Source of the DNA: an uncultured Brachyspira sp.
Lineage (GTDB): Bacteria > Cyanobacteriota > Vampirovibrionia > Gastranaerophilales > Gastranaerophilaceae
DNA: 7,432 bases
Direction: 5' to 3'
Assembly (NCBI GenBank): GCA_900321895.1
Contig: ONYB01000120.1
Coordinates: 1 to 7,432, forward strand
How positions within the stretch are numbered: position 1 is the first letter of the stretch; every line of letters starts with the position of its first letter. Positions 1 through 5,676 of this stretch are shown in pieces. The translations under genes were made by a program, and so were the position numbers. Under the pieces are notes generated by a model. That model was not told where the DNA came from, made no database searches, and saw nothing but the letters and a program-made list of their open reading frames with translations.

Positions 1-1054
1 CTTCGGAACTCTTCGCACTAGCACCGACGTAAGATTTAAATTTTTGTTGCCAATCCAAAGTTTCGTTGTCTGCAATATTGTTGAAATTTGCAGGTTCTGA
101 CGGTTTTTCGGCAAGATTTTCAATAAATGAACGTTTCAAGCTATTGGAATTTTTAACAGAACTTCTAATCAGCTTGAACAACAAGAACATACCGACAATC
201 GGAACGGTAAACATCACAAGCATCAAGAACCAATTATTTGCAGGTTTTTCATCTTTAACCGGTTGTGCTTGAGGTTGCGTTGCTGTCTTTGCGGTTTCGG
301 CATTTTTAACATTGTCTGTCACAGTTTTTGTCACAGCAGATGTAGGGATTGATTTTTGCTGAGTTTCTGCAACAGATTTTGTATCTTTTTTCTTGAACAC
401 TGACAACGGCGAAGTTTTTTCTGCAATTTTTTCGGATTTTTTATCGTTATTGGAAACTTTTGTTTTTACGTCAGAAACTTTTTTCTCGGCTTCTTTTGCA
501 TTCACATCAGCAGTCTTTTTGACTTCTGCGGTTTTTGTTTTATCTACTGAAGGATGAGATTTTGCGACAGTTTTTTGTGTAGCCTCTTGAACATAATTCG
601 GTGTGTAGGTTTTCATGCGGGATTTTGCAATTAACTCACGGTAAGCCTTTTGTTCAGCAGTTACCGGAACACTTTTTTCGAGTTTAGTTTTAATACTCAA
701 CGGCTTTGTCACAGTCAAGGTAACTTTTGTATACCCATGACCACCGTCAGCAACTGATTTTACATCAACATTAGATACAACATCCTTCAAGCCCGAAATA
801 TCAGGAGCAACACCCGAACTTCCGGACAAATTCGGCATCAAAATGACATATTTGTTATCAGCTTTTTTCGTAACAGCGACATTGTCACCATACGGTTTTG
901 TTGTATAAAGAGTAACTTCAACTCCGGAATTTGACTGCGTTTTTCTTATATCTAACTGCGTAAGATTATTCACGTCAGCATTTGCTTGCGTAAACTGACT
1001 TAATCCGAGAATTAATAATAAACCAAGTACGGCTTTAGTGTTTTTTGAATTCAT
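1..1054 (-). CDS. secreted, membrane-anchored AMIN-like envelope protein (partial, 3' end off window)
   Basis: An uninterrupted reading frame of 351 codons runs from ATG at 1054 down past the left edge, so the C-terminus is missing. Residues 1-26 look like a Sec signal peptide: a short Lys-containing start, the hydrophobic run AVLGLLLILGL, and an ANA|D cleavage site. Residues 27-125 are a beta-rich module (VEVTLYTTKPY, NKYVILMPNLSG) resembling an AMIN/secretin-N type domain that binds peptidoglycan or envelope partners. Residues 150-270 are a Lys/Thr/Ala/Glu-rich, low-complexity linker. A hydrophobic segment at about 275-296 (WFLMLVMFTVPIVGMFLLF) is a likely membrane span, followed by a basic, polar tail. 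Expected topology is an external N-domain on a flexible stalk with a cytoplasmic tail. An in-frame TAA lies just before the ATG, which fixes the start. The AMIN call is by pattern only; the existence of the gene is much surer than its function. It is divergent from era. Confidence 0.75.
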   Translation of the reverse strand, partial: MNSKNTKAVLGLLLILGLSQFTQANADVNNLTQLDIRKTQSNSGVEVTLYTTKPYGDNVAVTKKADNKYVILMPNLSGSSGVAPDISGLKDVVSNVDVKSVADGGHGYTKVTLTVTKPLSIKTKLEKSVPVTAEQKAYRELIAKSRMKTYTPNYVQEATQKTVAKSHPSVDKTKTAEVKKTADVNAKEAEKKVSDVKTKVSNNDKKSEKIAEKTSPLSVFKKKDTKSVAETQQKSIPTSAVTKTVTDNVKNAETAKTATQPQAQPVKDEKPANNWFLMLVMFTVPIVGMFLLFKLIRSSVKNSNSLKRSFIENLAEKPSEPANFNNIADNETLDWQQKFKSYVGASAKSSE

Positions 1055-1066
1055 TTATAAACCCAT
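1055..1066 (-). other. three-codon upstream ORF abutting the AMIN-like gene
   Basis: On the minus strand ATG GGT TTA TAA (Met-Gly-Leu-stop) ends directly against the ATG of the AMIN-like gene, in the same frame. The only Shine-Dalgarno-like sequence, AGGGA at 1073-1077, is 6 nt before this mini-ORF and 18 nt before the real ATG. Ribosomes may load on the mini-ORF and restart on the next codon. It could equally be chance in an AT-rich leader. Confidence 0.25.
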
Positions 1067-1110
1067 TAAATTTCCCTACATATATATATAATACATTGAG
1101 ATAAAAAAAA

Positions 1111-1138
1111 TTGCCAGTTTGTAATTTTATGTTAAGAT
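1111..1138 (+). promoter_or_regulatory. candidate era promoter, leaderless spacing
   Basis: TTGCCA (1111-1116, 5/6 to the -35 consensus), 16-bp spacer, TAAGAT (1133-1138, 4/6 to the -10 consensus). Exactly 6 nt separate the -10 from the era ATG, so transcription would begin at or next to the start codon. No Shine-Dalgarno lies before era, in agreement with a leaderless mRNA. Confidence 0.45.
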
Positions 1139-1144
1139 ATATGT

Positions 1145-2032
1145 ATGAAAAGTGGATTTACAGCAATAATAGGACGCCCAAATGTGGGCAAATCAACGCT
1201 CCTCAACAAGATTTTGGGGCAAAAAATCGTTATAGCGACGGACAAAGCTCAAACGACGAGAAAAAGGATTAAAGGAATTTACACAACTGACGAGGGGCAA
1301 ATCGTTTTCATCGACACCCCCGGGGTTCACAAACCACTAAATAAGTTGGGTGAATTTTTACTTGACGAGGCAAAAGTTGCCGTTCCCGATGCTGATTTAA
1401 TTTTGTTTTTGGTAGACGGTTCAGAACCCGCAGGCAAGGGCGACAAGTGGATTGCACAGAATATTTTGCAAACAAATATTCCTGTAATAATCGTGATGAA
1501 CAAGGTTGACAAGACTAAAAAATTAGAAAAAATCGAAGAAAATCTTCTCACCTATAAAACCTTGTTTGAAAAAAATTATCCGATTGTCAGAATTTCCGCC
1601 AAAACAGGCAGAAACATCGACACACTAATCAAAAACATTTACAAAAACCTTCCCGAAGGCGGACTGCTTTATCCTGAAGATGTTGTGACGGAAGAAACCA
1701 TGCGTGATGTGACAGAGGAAGTCATCAGGGAAAAAATTCTTTTGAACACCTCTGATGAAATTCCGCACTCCGTCGCCGTAAAAATCGAAAAATACCAAGA
1801 AAGCGACGACATCGACCGAATTTACGCAACAATATATTGCGAAACCAAGAGTCAAAAAGGAATTTTGATCGGCAAAGGCGGCAACCTTCTTAAAAAAATC
1901 GGCACGGAAGCTAGACTTGAACTCGAAAAAATTGTCGAAAAAAAAGTATTTTTAGGGCTTGAAGTAAAAGTTGAAAAAGATTGGCGAAAGAAAGAAAAAG
2001 TGCTCAAAGACTTCGGCTACAAGCAGGAGTAG
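1145..2032 (+). CDS. era: GTPase Era, 30S ribosome assembly factor
   Basis: Era is a GTP-binding protein that binds the 3' end of 16S rRNA and helps mature the 30S subunit. The 295 aa match the usual length of about 300. GTPase motifs appear in order: G1 GRPNVGKST (10-18), switch I around TTRKRI (37-42), G3 DTPG (57-60), G4 NKVD (119-122), G5 SAK (151-153). The C-terminal KH RNA-binding domain carries the GKGG loop at 243-246, within LIGKGGNLLKKIG. All key residues are present. The ATG at 1145 gives the canonical short N-terminus before G1 and has no Shine-Dalgarno; see the promoter entry for a leaderless explanation. The gene stands alone: divergent from the AMIN-like gene and convergent with the HTH gene. 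Confidence 0.97.
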   Translation: MKSGFTAIIGRPNVGKSTLLNKILGQKIVIATDKAQTTRKRIKGIYTTDEGQIVFIDTPGVHKPLNKLGEFLLDEAKVAVPDADLILFLVDGSEPAGKGDKWIAQNILQTNIPVIIVMNKVDKTKKLEKIEENLLTYKTLFEKNYPIVRISAKTGRNIDTLIKNIYKNLPEGGLLYPEDVVTEETMRDVTEEVIREKILLNTSDEIPHSVAVKIEKYQESDDIDRIYATIYCETKSQKGILIGKGGNLLKKIGTEARLELEKIVEKKVFLGLEVKVEKDWRKKEKVLKDFGYKQE

Positions 2033-2060
2033 AACCATGCTTCATCGCAGACAAACAAAC

Positions 2061-2201
2061 TGTCAGTGAAGTGAATAAGTAAATAAGTGACGAAGTGAAT
2101 AAGTTCAAATCGGGTGCGTTGCACCAATGCTACTTTTGAGCGTAGCGAACGATAAGAACTTATTTACTTATTTACCTATTCACTTATTCACTTCACTGAC
2201 A
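2061..2201. repeat. 141-bp inverted-repeat element built of octamer tandem repeats
   Basis: The left arm 2061-2106 and right arm 2156-2201 are each 46 nt. They match as inverted repeats at 40 of 46 positions, with two further positions G-U compatible as RNA. Each arm holds five tandem octamers: left 2065-2104 with consensus GAATAAGT, right 2158-2197 with the complement ACTTATTC/T. The 49-nt loop holds two small hairpins: GGTGC/GCACC (2113-2125) and GCTAC/GTAGC (2129-2146). It also carries GAGCGTAGCGAA (2138-2149), a word found again in the 6081-6206 element. The element lies between the convergent era and HTH genes, so it may act as a transcription barrier. It could also be a small palindromic mobile or REP-like element. 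No coding potential or obvious target-site duplication was seen. Confidence 0.85.
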
Positions 2202-2237
2202 ACATTCCCAATTCACCAACCTCTGCAAATCCGCACT

Positions 2238-2258
2238 AAAAAGCGTCTGCCACTTTTT
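2238..2258 (-). terminator. terminator of the HTH gene
   Basis: Read on the minus strand: AAAAAGTG, loop GCAGA, CGCTTTTT. This is an 8-bp stem including one G-U pair, ending in five T. It lies about 40 nt past the HTH stop codon. On the plus strand the G-U becomes an A-C mismatch, so the minus direction is favoured. Confidence 0.5.
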
Positions 2259-2297
2259 AAATTAGCAGGCCTCTCTTATGGACAATCCTTGTTGCCT

Positions 2298-2510
2298 TTA
2301 CTTGTTGCGTTTTACGAACTTGATATCATATCCGAGAACATCAAGAATATCTCTTACTTCTTCGTATTTGATTGTCTTTGTTCTTAATTTTCTGGATAAG
2401 TTGTTCATGCTGAGGTTACGATTTTTGTTCTCTTTCAAAAGTTTGGCAACTTTTGTCATCGTTGTTGCCTCATACGCCAATGTTGATTTTAATTCTTCAT
2501 ATATACTCAT
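2298..2510 (-). CDS. small HTH-like DNA-binding protein
   Basis: This 70-aa protein starts MSIYEELKSTLAYEATTM. It has an all-helical pattern typical of compact Cro/CI-like regulators: MTKVAKLLKE (helix), then NLSMNNLSRKLRTKTIKYEE (likely turn and recognition helices), then VRDILDVLGYDIKFVKR. The end, an ILDVLGY helix followed by a basic tail, is common in XRE-like proteins. I recognise the style but not a named family member. A longer frame opens at a TTG at 2552, but the ATG at 2510 is preferred: the extra 14 residues look unrelated, and a perfect TATAAT ends 6 nt before this ATG. There is no Shine-Dalgarno. It lies downstream of the response regulator on the same strand, with no clear terminator between them, so read-through is possible. 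Function is inferred only. Confidence 0.65.
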   Translation of the reverse strand: MSIYEELKSTLAYEATTMTKVAKLLKENKNRNLSMNNLSRKLRTKTIKYEEVRDILDVLGYDIKFVKRNK

Positions 2511-2516
2511 AATCAC

Positions 2517-2522
2517 ATTATA
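2517..2522 (-). promoter_or_regulatory. -10 element of the HTH gene, leaderless spacing
   Basis: Perfect TATAAT on the minus strand, 6 nt before the ATG at 2510, predicting a transcript that begins at the start codon. No good -35 is seen at 16-18 bp. Further upstream, GTATA occurs at 2553-2557 and 2567-2571, with TATAC closing a partial dyad (2553-2572). This is a possible operator, perhaps autoregulatory. Confidence 0.4.
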
Positions 2523-2642
2523 TGCGGTTTTACAAAAATTAGCTTTACACAAGTATATACGAGCTTGTATACATCATTTTTCGATTATAATTATTATTTT
2601 CATAAAGAAACATTAAGCGATTTCACAAATATAGCCACTTGG

Positions 2643-3338
2643 TTAAATATTTAATTTGTAACCGCCACCGTAAATTGTTTCTATGTACTTTTTGCCGTTA
2701 GAAATTTTATCTAATTTACTTCTCAAATGCCTGATGTGAACCCTGATTGTTTCAATGTCATCATCAGGGGCGTAACCCCAAATATCCTTCAACAATCTTG
2801 CCGAAGATATCATTGTGCCGTGGTTTTGGAAAAGTAAATTGAATATATCAAACTCAATAGGTGTAAGTTTTACCACTTTTTCACCGATTTTTACGCTGTA
2901 CACTTCCGGCAAAAGAGTAACTTCACCAATGGTTTGTAACTCTCTTATTGAGGCAGATTCAGGGATTTGTCTTGTGCGTTTCAAAAGTGCTCGAACTCTG
3001 ACCTGCAACTCTTCCATTTCAAAAGGTTTGACCAAATAATCGTCCACCCCAATATTAAAACCTTTGACTTTGTCGTTAATTTGCGAAAGTGCCGTCAACA
3101 TCAAAATCGGGATTTCTTTTGTGTTTTCGTTTTTACGAATTCGCTGTGCAACAGTGAACCCGTCGACCTCCGGCATCATGACATCTAATACCACAAGTGC
3201 CGGCATTTCCTGTTTACAAAGGGCAAAACCTGTCGTTCCGTCATACGCCTGCATAACCTCATGCCCTGCAAGTTCCAAATTAACCTTTATTAACTCATTT
3301 ATAGCCGTGTCATCATCAATTACTAATATTTTGCTCAT
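2643..3338 (-). CDS. OmpR/PhoB-family response regulator, orphan
   Basis: A two-component transcription factor of 231 aa, the normal family length. Receiver domain 1-120: acidic pocket DDD at 8-10, phospho-acceptor Asp52 (VVLDVMMPEVDG), switch Thr82 (LMLTALS), Lys104-Pro105 (DDYLVKPF). All required residues are present. A linker of roughly 120-135 is followed by a winged-helix DNA-binding domain (about 136-231) with LTPIEFDIFNLLF, the IWGYAPDDDIETIRVHIRHLRSKL recognition region and the C-terminal hairpin IETIYGGGYKL. No histidine kinase is adjacent, so its partner must lie elsewhere. The architecture also matches cyanobacterial RpaA/RpaB, but the sequence does not allow assigning either name. 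The ATG has no Shine-Dalgarno. The target genes cannot be read from this window; divergent speD is a candidate only by position. Confidence 0.93.
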   Translation of the reverse strand: MSKILVIDDDTAINELIKVNLELAGHEVMQAYDGTTGFALCKQEMPALVVLDVMMPEVDGFTVAQRIRKNENTKEIPILMLTALSQINDKVKGFNIGVDDYLVKPFEMEELQVRVRALLKRTRQIPESASIRELQTIGEVTLLPEVYSVKIGEKVVKLTPIEFDIFNLLFQNHGTMISSARLLKDIWGYAPDDDIETIRVHIRHLRSKLDKISNGKKYIETIYGGGYKLNI

Positions 3339-3344
3339 AAGAAA

Positions 3345-3350
3345 ATTTTA
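3345..3350 (-). promoter_or_regulatory. candidate -10 of the response regulator, leaderless spacing
   Basis: TAAAAT on the minus strand (5/6 to consensus) sits 6 nt before the ATG at 3338. An overlapping TATAAA (3347-3352) is 8 nt away. The -35 region is weak (TTTAAA at 3368-3373, 17-bp spacer). The DNA is so AT-rich that a chance match is possible. Confidence 0.3.
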
Positions 3351-3423
3351 TATTTAAAACACTTATTTTTAAAGTGAAAACTTGTTGGATTTTAATAATT
3401 CTTAATAAAAATAATACCACTGT

Positions 3424-3482
3424 ATGATTGATTTAATCATAGTTTCGGGAATATTATTAATTATAAAAAATAATATTTTTTT
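3424..3482. other. AT-rich dyads in the 247-bp response regulator-speD divergent region
   Basis: Two inverted repeats lie between the divergent genes. ATGATT-gattt-AATCAT covers 3424-3440. A perfect 9-bp stem, AATATTATT (3450-3458) with AATAATATT (3469-3477), is followed by T to 3482, like a weak plus-strand terminator although no plus-strand gene precedes it. They may be operators, the end of a small RNA, or plain AT-rich dyads. No ORF of note was found in 3339-3585. Confidence 0.35.
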
Positions 3483-3490
3483 CGGAAAAG

Positions 3491-3526
3491 TGTAAAATTT
3501 ACAAATTTTCTATTTTTTATTGTAAT
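3491..3526 (+). promoter_or_regulatory. speD promoter with an overlapping palindrome
   Basis: TTTACA (3498-3503, 5/6), 17-bp spacer, TGTAAT (3521-3526, 5/6), predicting a start near 3533 and a leader of about 50 nt. The perfect palindrome TGTAAA-A-TTTACA (3491-3503) covers the -35, a typical place for a repressor operator. No regulator can be named from the sequence. Confidence 0.5.
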
Positions 3527-3580
3527 ATGTTAATCGAAAGCAATTTTACAGGTAAATATACATGGTATAAAAGGAGGCAC

Positions 3581-3595
3581 ATGAATTGGCAATAA
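3581..3595 (+). other. four-codon mini-ORF overlapping the speD start
   Basis: ATG AAT TGG CAA TAA (Met-Asn-Trp-Gln-stop) begins 5 nt before the speD TTG in another frame. Both share one Shine-Dalgarno, AAGGAGG at 3571-3577. Spacing is 3 nt to this ATG, which is short, and 8 nt to the TTG. Its ATG could compete with the weak TTG and damp SpeD synthesis; untested. Confidence 0.3.
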
Positions 3596-4038
3596 CATCA
3601 CCATTTACAGCATTTGAGAACGGGAAAAAAGAAATCCATCTTGGTCAGCACGTACTGGCAGAATTTTTTGATTGCGACCCCAATACATTAAACAGTTTAG
3701 AAAAAGTAGAAAAATATATGGTGGATGCCGCCCTTGAATGCGGTGCAACTATTGTCCAAAAATGTTTCCACGTATTTAATCCGTACGGAGTTTCCGGCGT
3801 TGTTATTATTTCAGAAAGCCACTTGGCAATTCACACATGGCCTGAATTGGGTTATGCTGCCGTAGATTTGTTCACTTGTGGCGACAAGTGCGACCCGAAA
3901 GTTTCTTACGAATTTTTGAGAAAGAAATTTAATTCTAAAAAGGCAACTTTTACAGAATTGAAACGTGGCATAATCAACGAAGAAACCATGAAAGTCATGG
4001 AAAAGCCATTTGAGATTATGCAACAATCTATTGACTAA
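3586..4038 (+). CDS. speD: S-adenosylmethionine decarboxylase proenzyme, short bacterial class
   Basis: SpeD decarboxylates S-adenosylmethionine to supply the aminopropyl donor for spermidine-type polyamines. The proenzyme cuts itself to make a pyruvoyl cofactor. The 150 aa fit the short class found in Thermotoga, Bacillus and archaea. The motif SESHLAIHTWPE places cleavage at Glu77|Ser78, the processing His at 83 and the catalytic Cys at 98 (FTCGD). These are the Thermotoga maritima Ser63/His68/Cys83 set, each shifted by 15. The start is forced: TAA lies in frame at 3568-3570 and TTG 3586 is the only start-type codon after it. A consensus AAGGAGG sits 8 nt upstream. No speE is nearby in this window. 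Divergent from the response regulator, own promoter, strong terminator behind. Confidence 0.96.
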   Translation: MAITSPFTAFENGKKEIHLGQHVLAEFFDCDPNTLNSLEKVEKYMVDAALECGATIVQKCFHVFNPYGVSGVVIISESHLAIHTWPELGYAAVDLFTCGDKCDPKVSYEFLRKKFNSKKATFTELKRGIINEETMKVMEKPFEIMQQSID

Positions 4039-4043
4039 TATTA

Positions 4044-4080
4044 AAAAAAGAAAGACCGTACATGTTGCGGTCTTTTTTTT
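4044..4080 (+). terminator. speD terminator, possibly bidirectional
   Basis: AAAGACCG (4051-4058), loop TACATGTTG, CGGTCTTT (4068-4075), then T to 4080. A classic intrinsic terminator just after the speD stop. An A-tract upstream of the stem would give a U-tract in the other direction as well. Confidence 0.93.
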
Positions 4081-4123
4081 GTGTCATGTTTGATATATGA
4101 TTACCCCCGTGAGGAAAGAGATT

Positions 4124-4480
4124 ATGTTACAAGAATTTTTATTTTCTAAAATACACAGAGCAACAGTTACGGACGCAAACCTTAACTACGTCGGCTCAAT
4201 CACTATTGACGAAACTTTGTTGAAAGCCGCAAACATGCGTGAGTGGCAAAAAGTTGACATTCTTGATGTCGACAACGGCGAAAGATTTCAGACTTACATT
4301 ATCAAGGGTGAACCGGATTCAGGCTGTATTTGCTTGAATGGTGCAGCAGCAAGAAAAGTTCAACCGGGTGACAAGGTTATTATTATAACTTATGCAAGTC
4401 TTACTCCGGAAGAAATCAAGACCCACAAACCAACCGTCGTCATTGTTGATGAAAAAAACAAGATTAAGGAAGTGAAATAG
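4124..4480 (+). CDS. panD: aspartate 1-decarboxylase proenzyme
   Basis: PanD converts L-aspartate to beta-alanine for pantothenate and so coenzyme A. It is another self-processing pyruvoyl enzyme. From ATG 4124 the protein is 118 aa (MLQEFLFSKIHRATVTDANL...). This start puts the processing site YVGS at Gly24-Ser25, the numbering known for E. coli PanD, and GAGGAAAG (4111-4118) is a good Shine-Dalgarno for it. An in-frame ATG at 4097 would add nine residues but has no Shine-Dalgarno. Other family signs are Lys9 (KIHRA), the NGERFQTYII segment, LNGAAARKVQPGD (the NGAAA motif) and IITYASL. A TATGAT (4096-4101) could be a -10 but has no convincing -35. coaD begins 10 nt after the stop, indicating one transcript. 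Confidence 0.96.
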   Translation: MLQEFLFSKIHRATVTDANLNYVGSITIDETLLKAANMREWQKVDILDVDNGERFQTYIIKGEPDSGCICLNGAAARKVQPGDKVIIITYASLTPEEIKTHKPTVVIVDEKNKIKEVK

Positions 4481-4490
4481 CAGGAAATCT

Positions 4491-4970
4491 ATGCGAATTG
4501 CAATATATCCGGGAAGTTTTGACCCGATTACCAAAGGACATCTTGACATTTTGAAAACCGGTGCAGAAATTTTTGACAAGGTTATTATTGCCGTTGCCAG
4601 AAATTCTGAAAAGAAAGGGTTTTTGAGCATTGATGACCGTGTAAAACTCATTCGTGAAAGTATTAAAGATTTGGAAAACGTTGAGGCTGACAGCTTTGAA
4701 GGTTTGACGATTGAATACGCCAAGAAAAAAGGGGCGAAAGTATTGATACGAGGACTCCGAGCTGTTTCGGATTTTGAATACGAGCTTCAACTTTCGCAAG
4801 CTAACAGTGCATTGTGCAGCGATATTAAGACAGTATTTTTGACGACTAAACCGAAATATAACTTCATATCATCAAGCACAATTAAAGAAATCTACCTGAA
4901 TAACGGCGATATATCAAAGTTTGTGCCCGAACCGGTATACGAATTTTTAAAATCCCGTAATGTATCTTAA
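4491..4970 (+). CDS. coaD: phosphopantetheine adenylyltransferase
   Basis: CoaD transfers AMP from ATP to 4'-phosphopantetheine, giving dephospho-CoA, the penultimate step of CoA synthesis. The 159 aa match the family length. Nucleotidyltransferase motifs: PGSFDPITKGH (7-17) with the T-x-G-H signature Thr14-His17, RGLRAVSDFEYE (87-98), and ISSSTIKE (126-133, the ISSTxIR-like motif). The ATG at 4491 has AGGA (4482-4485) 5 nt upstream. It follows panD by 10 nt, so an early and a late enzyme of the same pathway are made from one message. No terminator is obvious after it; the next gene has its own strong promoter. Confidence 0.98.
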   Translation: MRIAIYPGSFDPITKGHLDILKTGAEIFDKVIIAVARNSEKKGFLSIDDRVKLIRESIKDLENVEADSFEGLTIEYAKKKGAKVLIRGLRAVSDFEYELQLSQANSALCSDIKTVFLTTKPKYNFISSSTIKEIYLNNGDISKFVPEPVYEFLKSRNVS

Positions 4971-4998
4971 AAATAGAATATTTTTATTTGATAACTAT

Positions 4999-5027
4999 TT
5001 GACAATTAGATTTTGCTTATGTAGAAT
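4999..5027 (+). promoter_or_regulatory. near-consensus sigma-70 promoter for the coiled-coil gene
   Basis: TTGACA (4999-5004, perfect), 17-bp spacer, TAGAAT (5022-5027, 5/6). The start is expected near 5034, leaving a leader of about 15 nt that holds the Shine-Dalgarno AGAAAGG (5037-5043). This is the best promoter in the window. Confidence 0.85.
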
Positions 5028-5048
5028 GGTGTTATTAGAAAGGTATAT

Positions 5049-5648
5049 GTGAAGACCATGCAGCAAAACGGAGTATTTGATTTATTAAAAATGCTGGAAT
5101 TGAATATCGACGAAAGTTTTCCGATAATTCCGGGCAGATTTGTGGTAGTAAATCCAAAAGAAATTGAAACATTAATTGACAGAATATATGCATCACTTCC
5201 GGTGGAAGTTCAAGAGGCACGAGCATTCTTACGTCGCAGAGATGAAATGCAAATGGAAGCACAGCAGAAAGCTGAAAAGATTATTGCTGACGCTCAATCA
5301 GAAGCTGACAGAAAACTTTCTGAAGCTGATTTCATCAAAGCTGTAGAACGTGAAGGCATTAGAATTAGAAACCAAGTTCAAGAAGAATGCGAAGAATTGA
5401 AAAGAAAAGCTCTTGAAGAGGCTGAAAACATCAGAATGCAAGCAGCTCAAGACGCTTTGAAAACCAAAGAAGGTGCAGACCTCTTTGCAGAAAAAGTTCT
5501 TACAGATTTGGAACAAAAACTTGCTCAACAGCAACAGCTAATCAAAAACGGACAGATTTATTTGGAACAACTCAGAAATTCTTCCGTCGGAGATTTTGGC
5601 AGCAAGTACGAAAATTCTGCAAACACAGAAGATTACGCAACCAGATAA
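5049..5648 (+). CDS. coiled-coil protein, ATP-synthase-B/DivIVA-like, coaD-linked
   Basis: A 199-aa soluble protein of unknown function. Residues 1-60 form a short folded head (FDLLKMLELNIDES, IIPGRFVVVNPKEIETLIDRI, ASLPVEVQEARAFL). Residues 60-175 are a continuous charged helix rich in Glu, Lys, Ala and Gln (QQKAEKIIADAQSEADRKL, ECEELKRKALEEAENIR), typical of a long coiled coil. The tail 176-199 is polar. No signal peptide or membrane span is seen. From memory, a similar head-plus-coil protein, often mislabelled ATPase or F0 subunit b, sits beside coaD in many Firmicutes. That supports a conserved linkage without giving a function. GTG 5049 is chosen because AGAAAGG lies 5 nt upstream; ATG 5058 is the alternative, 14 nt away. 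A strong promoter precedes it and a terminator follows. Confidence 0.85.
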   Translation: MKTMQQNGVFDLLKMLELNIDESFPIIPGRFVVVNPKEIETLIDRIYASLPVEVQEARAFLRRRDEMQMEAQQKAEKIIADAQSEADRKLSEADFIKAVEREGIRIRNQVQEECEELKRKALEEAENIRMQAAQDALKTKEGADLFAEKVLTDLEQKLAQQQQLIKNGQIYLEQLRNSSVGDFGSKYENSANTEDYATR

Positions 5649-5676
5649 CAAAATTGGTTTTGAAGGATTTTAACAG

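Noticed and set aside
1327..1855. Minus-strand open frames within era
   Set aside because: They are antisense to a complete, motif-rich era gene and encode Phe/Ser/Val-rich shadow products.
2065..2197. CRISPR array
   Set aside because: Units are 8 nt and directly adjacent without spacers; they form arms of an inverted repeat.
2065..2197. Replication-origin iterons
   Set aside because: The octamers are AT-rich and degenerate, with no DnaA-box-like words nearby and no replication gene beside them.
2127..2616. Overlapping plus-strand open frames across the repeat element and HTH region
   Set aside because: They run antisense to the HTH gene or through the inverted repeat, have no ribosome-binding site and give low-complexity hydrophobic products.
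2553..2642. Terminator of the response regulator
   Set aside because: On the minus strand this stretch has no GC-bearing stem followed by T; only AT runs and the GTATA dyad.
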